Source: Paraburkholderia sp. C35 (lineage in GTDB: Bacteria > Pseudomonadota > Gammaproteobacteria > Burkholderiales > Burkholderiaceae). From it: 64,000 nucleotides of DNA. The notes below the pieces were generated by a model. It made no database searches, was not told the origin of the DNA, and worked only from the letters and a program-made list of their open reading frames with translations. Every line of letters begins with the position of its first letter. Position 1 is the stretch's first letter. Positions 7,854 through 15,977 of the stretch are shown piece after piece. The DNA is taken from the NCBI RefSeq assembly GCF_003121405.1, contig NZ_QBUY01000008.1:62001-126000 (forward strand), in the 5' to 3' direction. The translations under genes were made by a program, and so were the position numbers.

Positions 7854-8612
7854 TCAATGCGTGTGTAACGCGTGAGCGAGCGACGAACCGAGCAACGCGA
7901 CACCCGACGCAAACAGCAGCATCAGCAGCACGCGCCTGAATGCGGTATCGGACAGCCGCACATACAGCCGCGAACCGAGCCATGCAAACAGCAGCGACGA
8001 CGGCAACATCCACGCGAACAGCACCAGCGTCTGCCGACCGATCAGCCCCGTCAGCGCATACGTAACCAGCGTGAGCGATTGCATCGCGATGAAAAAGCTC
8101 TGGCAGATCGCGCGCTGCGTGTCCTTGCTATGGCCGCGCAACATGCACCACACGGTCGGCGCGGGACCGACCAGTCCGGCAATGCCGCCCAGCACGCCAC
8201 CAATCACACCGATGCCGCCGTCGGCCCATGCACCGCCGATCGTCACGGCGGGTAGGTTCTTCGCAGCCAGCATCAGGCCGCAATACACAATCAGCAGCAC
8301 GCCCACGCCGATCCGGAACCCTTCGGGATCGATGATGGGCAACAGCGCTGCACCGATCGGCACGCCGATGAAACCGCCCGCGATAAACGGACCGATCAGC
8401 TTCGGGCGAATCTGCGCGCGCACCGTATGTACCGTAAGCGCCTGTCCCACCAGCGAGCCGACCCCCAGCATCGGCCCGATGGCTTGCGGCGGTAGCGTCC
8501 ACGCCCAGAACACCATCGCGACGAGGCCGAAGGCGAAGCCCGCCAGCCCCGACACGAAGCCGGCGACGGCGCTGCCGCCGATCACCAGCAGCGCGACATC
8601 GGCGCTCAGCAA
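7854..8612 (-). CDS. tauE: TauE/SafE-family sulfite/organosulfur exporter
   Basis: A 252-residue polytopic membrane protein with about eight hydrophobic segments and the glycine-rich repeats of the TauE/SafE (DUF81) family, for example GGSAVAGFVSGLAGFAFG near the start. Members often sit beside sulfonate-degrading enzymes and are thought to export sulfite or sulfoacetate. Here the gene follows a sulfonate-type ABC importer by 31 bases, with sulfolactate sulfo-lyase nearby, so removal of toxic sulfite is the likely role. TauE proteins also occur outside sulfur metabolism; context makes the assignment. Confidence 0.75.
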   Translation of the reverse strand: MLSADVALLVIGGSAVAGFVSGLAGFAFGLVAMVFWAWTLPPQAIGPMLGVGSLVGQALTVHTVRAQIRPKLIGPFIAGGFIGVPIGAALLPIIDPEGFRIGVGVLLIVYCGLMLAAKNLPAVTIGGAWADGGIGVIGGVLGGIAGLVGPAPTVWCMLRGHSKDTQRAICQSFFIAMQSLTLVTYALTGLIGRQTLVLFAWMLPSSLLFAWLGSRLYVRLSDTAFRRVLLMLLFASGVALLGSSLAHALHTH

Positions 8613-8643
8613 CCGGCCTCCGTGGCATCAGCCCTGGCGTGCG

Positions 8644-9531
8644 TCACGACTGCATGCCCCAGCGTTGCACCGTATGCCGTTCGAGCACGCGGAAAATAAG
8701 GTTCTCGACCGCGAGCCCGATCAGGATCACCGTAAAGAGTCCCGCGAACACGTTGGCAATATCGAGCAGATTCTTGTTCTCGTAGATAAACCAGCCGAGG
8801 CCGCCCGAACCCGAGCTGACGCCGAACACCAGTTCCGCGGCGATCAGCGTGCGCCACGCGAAAGCCCAGCCGATCTTCAGACCCGTCAGGATGCTCGGAA
8901 ACGCAGCAGGCACGAGAATGCTCGCGACATAGCGTCCGCCGCGCAGGCCGTAGTTACGTCCGACCATCTTCAGCGTATTGCTCACTGACAGAAAGCCCGA
9001 ATGCGTATTCAACGCAACCGACCACGTCACGGAATGCACCAGCACGAAAATCAGGCTGCCATTGCCGAGCCCGAACCAGATCAGCGCGAGCGGCAGCAAC
9101 GCGATGGCAGGCAACGGGTTGAGCATCGAAGTCATCGTTTCGAGAAAGTCCGTGCCGATGCGCGACGTGATGGCGGCAGCCGTCAGCAGCGACGCGAGCA
9201 CGACGCCGCTTACGTAGCCGAGCAAAAGCACATGAATCGAAGCCCACGCCTTGCCGGGCAATTCGCCGCTCGCGATGCTGCGACAAAACGCTTCGACGGT
9301 GGCCGTGAAGGTAGGAAACAGCAGCGGATTGTTCAGCCAGCGCGCGTAGCCTTCCCAGATGATGGCAAGCACGGCGAGGATCAGCGCCTTGCGCAGCCAG
9401 CCCTGGTTGTAGAGGCGCTCGAATACCGACAACGGCTTTTCGACTACGCTGAATTGTGTCGTCTGGTGGGTTTCGCGGATGATCTCTTCGCGCGGCATCG
9501 GCGCCATGCTGTGTGCGGTCGCTTCAGACAT
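8644..9531 (-). CDS. Sulfonate/nitrate/taurine-type ABC transporter permease
   Basis: A 295-residue inner-membrane permease of the SsuC/TauC type, with an N-terminal cytoplasmic tail of about 45 residues, six likely membrane helices and a C-terminal coupling region. The ATG at 9531 overlaps the end of the ATPase gene by eight bases, indicating coupling; the longer upstream frame is shadow of that gene. It forms the translocation channel with the ATPase at 9524 and binding protein at 10336. The family imports taurine, alkanesulfonates, nitrate or other small anions; the neighbours favour a sulfonate. Confidence 0.85.
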   Translation of the reverse strand: MSEATAHSMAPMPREEIIRETHQTTQFSVVEKPLSVFERLYNQGWLRKALILAVLAIIWEGYARWLNNPLLFPTFTATVEAFCRSIASGELPGKAWASIHVLLLGYVSGVVLASLLTAAAITSRIGTDFLETMTSMLNPLPAIALLPLALIWFGLGNGSLIFVLVHSVTWSVALNTHSGFLSVSNTLKMVGRNYGLRGGRYVASILVPAAFPSILTGLKIGWAFAWRTLIAAELVFGVSSGSGGLGWFIYENKNLLDIANVFAGLFTVILIGLAVENLIFRVLERHTVQRWGMQS

Positions 9532-10333
9532 TCTCGGCCTCCTCGATCTCGTCTTCGAACAGCATGTGCTGGATGCGTTTTTCCAGCGTCGCCGCCGATT
9601 CACCCGCCGCCGCCGTATCCAGCTCCGCTTTCACCTGGCCCGGATGCGGCGACAGCAGCAGAATGCGGCTGCCGACCTTGATCGCTTCGGGGATCGAATG
9701 CGTGACGAACAGCACGGTAAAACGCGTGTCCTGCCACAGCGCGAGCAGTTCGTCCTGCATCTTGCGGCGCGTGAGCGCGTCGAGCGCGGCGAACGGTTCG
9801 TCCATCAACAGGATGTCCGGCTCCATCGCCATGCCGCGTGCAATCGCGACGCGCTGTTTCATGCCGCCCGACAAGGTATGAGGATGGCTGTCGGCGAATT
9901 TGGTCAGATTGACCTTGTCGATGTAATGCATCGCCTGCGTTTCTGCCTCGCGCGCCGACATGCGATGCGACGCAAGCAGCGGAAACATCACGTTCTGCTT
10001 GACGGTCTTCCACGGCAGCAGCTGATCGAACTCCTGAAACACCATCATGCGGTCGGGGCCGGGCTTCGTGACGGGCTTGCCCTTGAGCGTGATCGAGCCT
10101 TCCGTTGGCAACAGATAACCGCCCACGCTCTTGAGCAAGGTCGACTTGCCGCAACCCGATGGTCCGAGCAGAACGAACCGGTCGCCGGCGTAGACCCGGA
10201 AATCGACGCGATACGTGGCCATCACGAGATGTTTGGGCGTCTTGTACTGCAGCGTTACGCCGCTGACATCGAGCAGCGGCGTGTTGTCCTGCGATGAGGC
10301 GTCAGGCGTGGCTTCGGCGCGCTTGCGGTGCAT
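9524..10333 (-). CDS. Sulfonate/taurine-type ABC transporter ATPase
   Basis: A 269-residue ABC ATPase: Walker A GPSGCGKST, Q-loop VFQEFDQLLPWKTV, signature LSGGMKQR, Walker B ILLMDEPF and the switch histidine in FVTHSI. The Q-loop variant is typical of the SsuB/TauB/NitT clade. The ATG at 10333 is chosen over the longer frame because AAGGGAGCTGACG precedes it and it lies two bases after the binding-protein stop. It powers the importer encoded by its two neighbours. Confidence 0.85.
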   Translation of the reverse strand: MHRKRAEATPDASSQDNTPLLDVSGVTLQYKTPKHLVMATYRVDFRVYAGDRFVLLGPSGCGKSTLLKSVGGYLLPTEGSITLKGKPVTKPGPDRMMVFQEFDQLLPWKTVKQNVMFPLLASHRMSAREAETQAMHYIDKVNLTKFADSHPHTLSGGMKQRVAIARGMAMEPDILLMDEPFAALDALTRRKMQDELLALWQDTRFTVLFVTHSIPEAIKVGSRILLLSPHPGQVKAELDTAAAGESAATLEKRIQHMLFEDEIEEAENV

Positions 10334-10335
10334 CG

Positions 10336-11355
10336 TCAGCTCCCTTGTAGCGATTGGGCGGTCGGAAAGAACATGTCTTTCCACGAAGCGGGCTTCGCCT
10401 TGATGAGACCGGTGCGTGCCATGAAGTCCGCGTATTTCAGGGTGTTTTCCGGTGTTGTCGTGAACACCACATTCGGCGACGAGATCATCTTTTCGATGTC
10501 GGCGACATTGCTCTTGTCTTTGCTGATGCGCAGATAGGCTTCGGCGGCGGCGTGCTTGTCCTTGTTGATCTGGGCCTGCGCTTCATCGAGTGCGGCCATG
10601 AAGGCCTGCACGAGCTTCGGGTTCTGCTGGTAGAACTTTGTCGTGCACCACACGAGGTTGAAACTGGATTTGCCGCCCAGCACGTCGTACGAATTGAGCA
10701 CGGTGCGCACGCCCGCATGCGTCAGTTCCTGTTCCTGAAACGGTGGCGAGCCGAAATGCGCGGTCACTTCGCTGTTGCCGGAAAGCAGCGCCTGTTGTGC
10801 TTCGGGGTGAGCGAGCGAGACCGTGTTCTTATCGAGCTGCCCCTGATTGCCGGGGCCGAATGCTTTCTCTGCCGCCATTTGCAGCGTGATCGCCTGGATC
10901 GATACCTTCGCAGCCGGCAGCGCGATCTTGTCCTTGCCGCTGAAATCCTTCAGCGTCTTCACGTTCGCGTTGTTGGTGTTGAGCAGTAGCGGCATCGAAT
11001 TGATGGCCGCCAGCGCCTTCACCTCGAGCGGCGTGCCATGCGTGCGCGACCACAGCAACACGAGCGGCGCGACGCCGCCCGACGCAATCTGCAACGAGTC
11101 GGACAGCAGCGAATCGTTCATCACGTTGCCGCCCGCGAACTCGACCCACGACACCTTCAGATTCGGCACACCGAGTTGCGCCGCGTGTTTCTCGAGCAGC
11201 TTCTGGTCCTGCATGATCATCAGCGGCAGATAGCTGATGCCGTATTGGCGCGCGATCTTGATCTCGGACAGTTCGGCGCGCGCGGGCACGCTGGTCAGCA
11301 GCGCGCACAGCGCGGCCAGCATCGACAACAGGAACGCGACTTTGCGAAGGCTCAT
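10336..11355 (-). CDS. Periplasmic binding protein of a sulfonate/nitrate-type ABC importer
   Basis: A 339-residue SsuA/TauA/NrtA-like binding protein with a clear signal peptide ending near VPARA (about residues 1-27). The mature part begins with the family-typical stretch in which a short strand leads to YGISYLPL. First structural gene of the minus-strand operon binding protein-ATPase-permease-tauE-lysR. SD: TAGGAGTGACCTGCA. It is preceded at 125 bases by a 32-codon cysteine-rich leader ORF (11481-11579), suggesting control by cysteine or sulfur supply. The ligand is unknown; a sulfonate is inferred from neighbours. Confidence 0.8.
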   Translation of the reverse strand: MSLRKVAFLLSMLAALCALLTSVPARAELSEIKIARQYGISYLPLMIMQDQKLLEKHAAQLGVPNLKVSWVEFAGGNVMNDSLLSDSLQIASGGVAPLVLLWSRTHGTPLEVKALAAINSMPLLLNTNNANVKTLKDFSGKDKIALPAAKVSIQAITLQMAAEKAFGPGNQGQLDKNTVSLAHPEAQQALLSGNSEVTAHFGSPPFQEQELTHAGVRTVLNSYDVLGGKSSFNLVWCTTKFYQQNPKLVQAFMAALDEAQAQINKDKHAAAEAYLRISKDKSNVADIEKMISSPNVVFTTTPENTLKYADFMARTGLIKAKPASWKDMFFPTAQSLQGS

Positions 11356-11480
11356 TGCAGGTCACTCCTAGCGACTGGAACGGACACAAACGGCACAGCG
11401 CGTCGATCGTCATGCTGTGCGATGAATGGAGACGGCGCGATGCAACACGCGCGGCATCCGCAAGCGGGATCAGGCGCCTG

Positions 11481-11579
11481 TCAGGCAGGACGCAACGCAG
11501 GGCAGGTCGGACAGCACGGTGGATGACACCGGAGGCGAGCGGGCAGGTACGCGGGACGACGATGGAGCGGGGTACGCAT
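11481..11579 (-). CDS. Cysteine-rich 32-residue leader peptide ORF
   Basis: A short ORF whose start has one of the strongest SD sequences in the window (AAGGAG, nine bases before the ATG at 11579). It encodes an Arg/Pro-rich peptide with four cysteines in its second half, including a CC pair (…RCHPPCCPTCPAL…), ending 125 bases before the importer binding-protein start. It has no homology that I recognise. Position, length and clustered Cys codons are what a cysteine-responsive leader ORF should look like, by analogy with the Cys-rich upstream ORFs controlling sulfur operons in mycobacteria. Function is inference; the SD and frame are seen directly. Confidence 0.55.
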   Translation of the reverse strand: MRTPLHRRPAYLPARLRCHPPCCPTCPALRPA

Positions 11580-11835
11580 CGTGAGTGTCTCCTTGTGTCC
11601 GGTTCGAATGCAGTGCGGCGTCATGGGGCGCCGCGACCGGAATCAGCTTCGCAGATGGCCTGTTTATTGGGCGCCCGGTTCAGGCTCGCGATCATCTGCA
11701 AGCCGGATAGTTAAGCGCCCTGTGATTTAACTCATCTGTATGAGTGTCGAGTGTAGGTGATCGCTTTTGGGATTGCAAATGCGGGAAAACGTGACATAAC
11801 GGACACGCGTTGCGCGTGTCCGTCAACGGCTTGAA
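11580..11835 (-). promoter_or_regulatory. Promoter/leader region of the sulfonate importer operon and gntR terminator
   Basis: Non-coding space between gntR and the leader ORF. Just after the gntR stop, CGGACACGCG/CGCGTGTCCG (11800-11822) forms a perfect 10-bp stem with a three-base loop followed on the minus strand by a T-rich stretch: a probable gntR terminator. Further on are two dyads: ACTCAT-N4-ATGAGT (11730-11745) and GTTAA-N12-TTAAC (11710-11731), candidate regulator sites for the operon. No clear -10/-35 pair was identified. Confidence 0.45.
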
Positions 11836-12621
11836 TCAGAGCGGCTGTTCGTGCGAAGCGGAAGGTCCGACGTATTCGTAGCGCTCGGTGTTGACGTGCG
11901 AAATGCGCACCTCGACAGGCGCCTGATGATACGAATACGCAATACGTCGCACTTCGAGCAGCGGCGCGCCGGGCACGACTTCTAGCAGCTTCGCTTCGCC
12001 TTCGTCGGCTACGGCAACGCGCAGGCGTTCTTCCGTGCCGACCACGTTGATGTGGAACGCGTCCTGATAGAAGTTGTAGAGCGTGCTGGGCCGCTCGCGC
12101 AACGCCGCTTCCGTAAGACCTGGAAAGCGCGCCTCGGCGACCGTGATGTTGTCGATCATCACCGTTTCGCCATGTAACGCAAGCCGGTTGATGAACGTGA
12201 ACACGCGCGCACCCGTATCGACGCCGAGCATCTCCGCGATCTCGCGCGTCGCTTTGCCCTTCCTGAACGAGACGAGCGTGACGGTGGGATAGGTCTTGTC
12301 GCCGTCCTGCCGCACGATGCGGAAGAAGCGAAAGAAATGCCGGTCGCGCTGATGCTGCGCGACAAAGGTGCCGAGCCCCTGATGCCGCACGAGGATGTTG
12401 TCGGCGACCAGTTCGTCGATAGCCTTGCGCAGCGTGCCGATCGACACGCCGAAACGCTCCGACAGCTTCCGTTCAGACGGAATGGCTTCGCCGCCTTTCC
12501 ACTCCTGCGAAGCGAGTGCGGCGAGCATGGCGTTCTTCACTTCCTTGTAGCGCGTGCCGCCGATGCTCGGCGTGCTGATCGTGCCGTTGGCGTTGTTCGC
12601 GCCGACCGTCAACGTGTTCAT
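11836..12621 (-). CDS. GntR-family (HutC subfamily) transcriptional regulator
   Basis: A 261-residue GntR regulator: winged helix at about residues 25-90 (IPSERKLSERFGVSIGTLRKAID) followed by a UTRA ligand-binding domain typical of the HutC group. The ATG at 12621 is used; the 73-residue upstream extension is intergenic sequence. Divergent from suyA, with a dyad and a good promoter between them (12735-12779), so it probably represses suyAB and is induced by sulfolactate or a precursor. The ligand cannot be read from the sequence. Confidence 0.85.
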   Translation of the reverse strand: MNTLTVGANNANGTISTPSIGGTRYKEVKNAMLAALASQEWKGGEAIPSERKLSERFGVSIGTLRKAIDELVADNILVRHQGLGTFVAQHQRDRHFFRFFRIVRQDGDKTYPTVTLVSFRKGKATREIAEMLGVDTGARVFTFINRLALHGETVMIDNITVAEARFPGLTEAALRERPSTLYNFYQDAFHINVVGTEERLRVAVADEGEAKLLEVVPGAPLLEVRRIAYSYHQAPVEVRISHVNTERYEYVGPSASHEQPL

Positions 12622-12734
12622 GAGCCAGTCCTCTCGTCTTTCGACATGACATGTTCTGTATGCCTGTTTATAGCAGCCCATCGCGATGCATGGAAAGCCT
12701 TCGGGAAATTCTACTTCATCTTGCTCATCAAACA

Positions 12735-12749
12735 CATATAGATGATATG
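12735..12749. promoter_or_regulatory. Candidate GntR operator CATAT-N5-ATATG
   Basis: A perfect 5-bp inverted repeat with a five-base spacer, AT-rich in a GC-rich genome, lying one base upstream of the -35 box of the suyA promoter. Placement and symmetry suit a GntR/HutC dimer. Inferred, not demonstrated. Confidence 0.45.
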
Positions 12750-12750
12750 G

Positions 12751-12779
12751 TTGACATATCGAAACCCGCTGCCTAAGAT
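12751..12779 (+). promoter_or_regulatory. Sigma-70-type promoter for suyA
   Basis: TTGACA at 12751-12756, a 17-base spacer and TAAGAT at 12774-12779: a perfect -35 box and a 4/6 -10 box, 64 bases before the suyA ATG. It is the best promoter match I found in the window. Confidence 0.55.
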
Positions 12780-12842
12780 GGTTCGCAAGGAGGCAACACC
12801 CGCACCCATACCCCACGCCTGACAAACCGACAGGAGACATCC

Positions 12843-13187
12843 ATGAGCCACACCGCAGCAGGTGAGTCGCAACAGTCCGCCAGCACGCCGTCGCCGGATC
12901 GCAAGACCATCCACATCGTGATGCACGAAGCGAAAGACACCGTCGGCGTGGCCGTCGTCGAAGGAATCAGGGCAGGCACGCAACTGAACGCGTGGATCAT
13001 GGACGACGACGAGGTGATCACCGTGTCGGCGATGCAGGAAATCCCCATTGGCCACAAGGTGGCGCTCAAGGACATGGCCGTCGGCGATACCGTCTACAAG
13101 AACGGCGTCGATATCGGCAAGGTGGTCGCGCCCATTCGCGCGGGCGAGCATGCCCACGTGCACAACATCAAGACGAAGCGCTGGTAA
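12843..13187 (+). CDS. suyA: (2R)-sulfolactate sulfo-lyase, small subunit (UxaA N-terminal/SAF family)
   Basis: A 114-residue SAF-domain protein, homologous to the N-terminal part of altronate dehydratase UxaA. As a separate small gene paired with a roughly 390-residue large subunit it matches SuyA. SuyAB cleaves (R)-3-sulfolactate to pyruvate and sulfite. The assignment over altronate or galactarate dehydratase is supported by the downstream slcC and comC and the nearby TauE exporter. The domain follows a 20-residue Ser/Ala-rich start and includes the strand HKVALKDMAVGD. SD: CAGGAGACATCC. Gap to suyB is 70 bases. Confidence 0.75.
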   Translation: MSHTAAGESQQSASTPSPDRKTIHIVMHEAKDTVGVAVVEGIRAGTQLNAWIMDDDEVITVSAMQEIPIGHKVALKDMAVGDTVYKNGVDIGKVVAPIRAGEHAHVHNIKTKRW

Positions 13188-13257
13188 TTGCCGCGCCGCC
13201 GCATAAGCGCGGCGAGACCATCATCTGTCGAATCACGTCCAATCAGAGAGAGACACC

Positions 13258-14433
13258 ATGAGCGTCGTTGACAACAGCACCACCTTTCGCGGTTATCGTC
13301 GTCAGAACGGGCGCGTAGGCGTGCGCAATCATGTGATCATCCTGCCCGTCGACGATCTGTCGAACGCAGCCGCGCAGGCCGTCGAGAACAACATCAAAGG
13401 CACCATGGCGCTGCCGCATCCGTATGGCCGCCTGCAGTTCGGCGCCGACCTCGACCTGCATTTCCGCACGCTGATCGGCGCGGGCTGCAATCCGAATGTC
13501 GCGGCCGTGGTCGTGATCGGTATCGAAGAAGGGTGGACCAAGCGGGTGGTCGACGGCATCGCGAAGTCGGGCAAGCCGGTGATGGGCTTCGGCATCGCAC
13601 TGCACGGCGATCACGACACGATCATGCGGGCGTCGAAGGCGGCGAAGGAAATGGTGCAGTACGCGACCACGCTCGAACGCGAGGAATGCCCGATTGCCGA
13701 CCTGTGGGTGTCGACCAAATGCGGCGAGTCGGATACCACGTCTGGCTGCGGCGCGAATCCGACTGTCGGCAATGCGTTCGACAAACTCTATGGTCTCGGC
13801 ACCACGCTCGTGTTCGGCGAAACGTCGGAACTGACGGGCGGCGAGCAGATCGTGGCCGCGCGCTGCGCGAATCCGCAGGTGCGCGAACGCTTCCAGTTCA
13901 TGTTCGACCGCTATCAGGACATGATCAACCGCTGGAAAACCGACGACCTCTCCGAATCGCAGCCGACCAAAGGCAACATCGCGGGCGGCCTGACGACCAT
14001 CGAAGAAAAAGCGCTCGGCAACATCCAGAAGATCGGCAAGAAATGCATGGTCGACGGCGTGCTCGACAAGGCGGAAGAACCGTCGGGTTCGGGCTTGTGG
14101 TTCATGGAGTCGTCGTCGGCGGCGGCGGAAATGGTGACGCTGTGCGCGGCATCCGGCTTCGCGGTGCATTTTTTCCCGACGGGGCAGGGCAACGTGATCG
14201 GCAATCCGATCGTGCCCGTCATCAAGATCTGCGCGAACCCGCGTACGGTGCGCACGATGGGCGAGCATATCGACGTCGATGTCTCGGGACTGTTGCAGCG
14301 CGAACAGAATCTCGATCAGGCCGGTGACAAACTGCTGGAGTCGATGCTGGCGACGGCTAATGGCCGCTGGACGTCGGCGGAAGCGCTGGGGCATCGCGAG
14401 TTCGTGCTGACGCGCCTGTTCGAAAGCGCCTGA
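13258..14433 (+). CDS. suyB: (2R)-sulfolactate sulfo-lyase, large subunit
   Basis: A 391-residue protein of the UxaA C-terminal family. It starts with the family motif [14 protein letters not shown] and has a cysteine-bearing [20 protein letters not shown] stretch near residue 155, which differs from the KCGGSD...NP form of altronate dehydratases. The length matches SuyB. Releases sulfite from (R)-sulfolactate together with SuyA. SD: AGAGAGACACC. The neighbouring dehydrogenase pair that would interconvert S- and R-sulfolactate makes this the most economical reading; purified-enzyme assay would be needed to exclude a sugar-acid dehydratase. Confidence 0.75.
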   Translation: MSVVDNSTTFRGYRRQNGRVGVRNHVIILPVDDLSNAAAQAVENNIKGTMALPHPYGRLQFGADLDLHFRTLIGAGCNPNVAAVVVIGIEEGWTKRVVDGIAKSGKPVMGFGIALHGDHDTIMRASKAAKEMVQYATTLEREECPIADLWVSTKCGESDTTSGCGANPTVGNAFDKLYGLGTTLVFGETSELTGGEQIVAARCANPQVRERFQFMFDRYQDMINRWKTDDLSESQPTKGNIAGGLTTIEEKALGNIQKIGKKCMVDGVLDKAEEPSGSGLWFMESSSAAAEMVTLCAASGFAVHFFPTGQGNVIGNPIVPVIKICANPRTVRTMGEHIDVDVSGLLQREQNLDQAGDKLLESMLATANGRWTSAEALGHREFVLTRLFESA

Positions 14434-14457
14434 GCGCGCGGTTATTTCGTCCCCACG

Positions 14458-14493
14458 AGCCCGCAGCCTGAGTTGACAGGCTAGTCGCGGGCT
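14458..14493 (+). terminator. Long hairpin between suyB and dctA
   Basis: AGCCCGC plus AGCCTG pair with CAGGCT plus GCGGGCT around loop AGTTGA, with a four-base bulge. There is no T tract, so it may be a stability element or partial terminator separating suyAB from dctA-slcC-comC rather than a full stop. Confidence 0.4.
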
Positions 14494-14636
14494 TCGCGAA
14501 CGCAGTTTCGCTACAGCGCACGCACCGTTGCGGATAGACGGTCATCGGCGATGGCCGCATGATCCGGGCCGCAGAAGCCCCGCCACGGTGCGCGACGCTG
14601 TCTCATCAAGCAGCAGCGAGTGGAGGAGACACCACC

Positions 14637-15977
14637 TTGCGCGTGCTCAGACATCTCTATGTGCAGGTCCTGATCGGACTGGCCGCCGGCATTCTCGTCG
14701 GCTATTTCGCGCCGCATCTCGGCGTGCAGATGAAACCCCTCGGCGACACCTTTATCCGCCTCATCAAGATGCTCATTACGCTGGTGATTTTCTGCACCGT
14801 GTCGGTGGGTATCGCGCGGATGGAAGATCTCAAGCACGTCGGGCGCGTGGGGCTGAAGACCATCGTCTATTTCGAGGCTGTCACGACGCTTGCGCTCGTG
14901 ATCGGACTCGTGGTCGCCAACGCGCTGCATCCGGGCGAAGGGCTGAACATCGACCCGGCCACGCTCGACCCGCACGCGATTGGCCACTATGTTGCCGAAG
15001 TGCATACGGAAGCCTCGCAAAGCTTCCTCGACCAGATCGTGCCGAACTCGGTGGTCGGCGCGTTCGCGCGCGGCGATCTGTTGCAGGTGCTGCTGTTCTC
15101 GGTGCTGTTCGGTATTGCACTGTCGATCATGTCGCGCCGCAGCCGCTTTCTGTCGCGCGTGATCGAACAGAGCGGCGAAGCGCTGATGCGGATCGTCGAG
15201 ATGATCATGCGTCTCGCGCCGCTCGGTGCATTCGGCGCGATGGCGTTCACGGTCGGCAAATATGGCATTGGCACGCTGCAACAACTTGGCTTGCTGATCG
15301 TGTGCTTCTATCTGACCAGCATCCTGTTCATCGTGCTGGTGCTCGGCACGATCTGCCGCTGGGCGGGCGTCGGTCTCTGGCCGCTCTTGAAGTACCTGCG
15401 CGAAGAACTGCTGATCGTGCTCGGCACGTCGACGACGGAATCGGTGCTGCCGCGTCTGATGGACAAGCTCGAACGGCTAGGCTGCCCGAAGCCTGTAGTC
15501 GGTCTGGTGCTGCCCACGGGGTATTCATTCAACCTCGACGGCGCGGCCATTTATCTGACGATGACGTCGCTTTTCATCGCGCAGGCTACCAACACGCATC
15601 TGACGCTGCTTCAGCACCTCGGGTTGCTCGCGATCCTGATGCTGACGTCGAAGGGTGGCGCGGGCGTGGCGGGCGCGGCACTGGTGGCGCTCACGGCAAC
15701 GCTGTCGACCCACAACATCATCCCCGTCGCGGGTATCACGCTGATCATCGGCATCGATCGTGTGCTCAATGAAATCCGCGCGATCGTCAACATGATCGGC
15801 AATGCGGTGGCGACCATCGTCGTTGCGCGCTGGGAAGGCGCATTCGATGCCGAAGCGGCACGCCGGTTCCTCGCCGCGCCGCACGCTGACCAGACGGCGC
15901 ACGACGATCAACCCGAAGCGGCCGATGGCGTGCACGAAAGAACGCCGCCCGCCTACGCACAGGAACGCCCGAATTGA
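14637..15977 (+). CDS. dctA: DctA-family dicarboxylate:cation symporter
   Basis: A 446-residue member of the DAACS family (DctA/GltP), with the hairpin/serine-rich and substrate motifs in its second half (TSTTESVLPRL, GYSFNLDGAAIYL, TSKGGAGVAGAA). The TTG at 14637 is chosen because GGAGGAG lies seven bases upstream and the protein then begins as DctA proteins do; the longer frame has no matching start. It overlaps slcC by four bases. In this operon it may import sulfolactate, sulfosuccinate or another C3/C4 acid rather than succinate; this is inference from context. The C-terminal 40 residues are hydrophilic. Confidence 0.85.
   Translation: MRVLRHLYVQVLIGLAAGILVGYFAPHLGVQMKPLGDTFIRLIKMLITLVIFCTVSVGIARMEDLKHVGRVGLKTIVYFEAVTTLALVIGLVVANALHPGEGLNIDPATLDPHAIGHYVAEVHTEASQSFLDQIVPNSVVGAFARGDLLQVLLFSVLFGIALSIMSRRSRFLSRVIEQSGEALMRIVEMIMRLAPLGAFGAMAFTVGKYGIGTLQQLGLLIVCFYLTSILFIVLVLGTICRWAGVGLWPLLKYLREELLIVLGTSTTESVLPRLMDKLERLGCPKPVVGLVLPTGYSFNLDGAAIYLTMTSLFIAQATNTHLTLLQHLGLLAILMLTSKGGAGVAGAALVALTATLSTHNIIPVAGITLIIGIDRVLNEIRAIVNMIGNAVATIVVARWEGAFDAEAARRFLAAPHADQTAHDDQPEAADGVHERTPPAYAQERPN

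Noticed and set aside
11355..11714. Plus-strand ORF of 119 codons in the importer leader
   Set aside because: Overlaps the better-supported minus-strand leader ORF, has no SD and no coding character.
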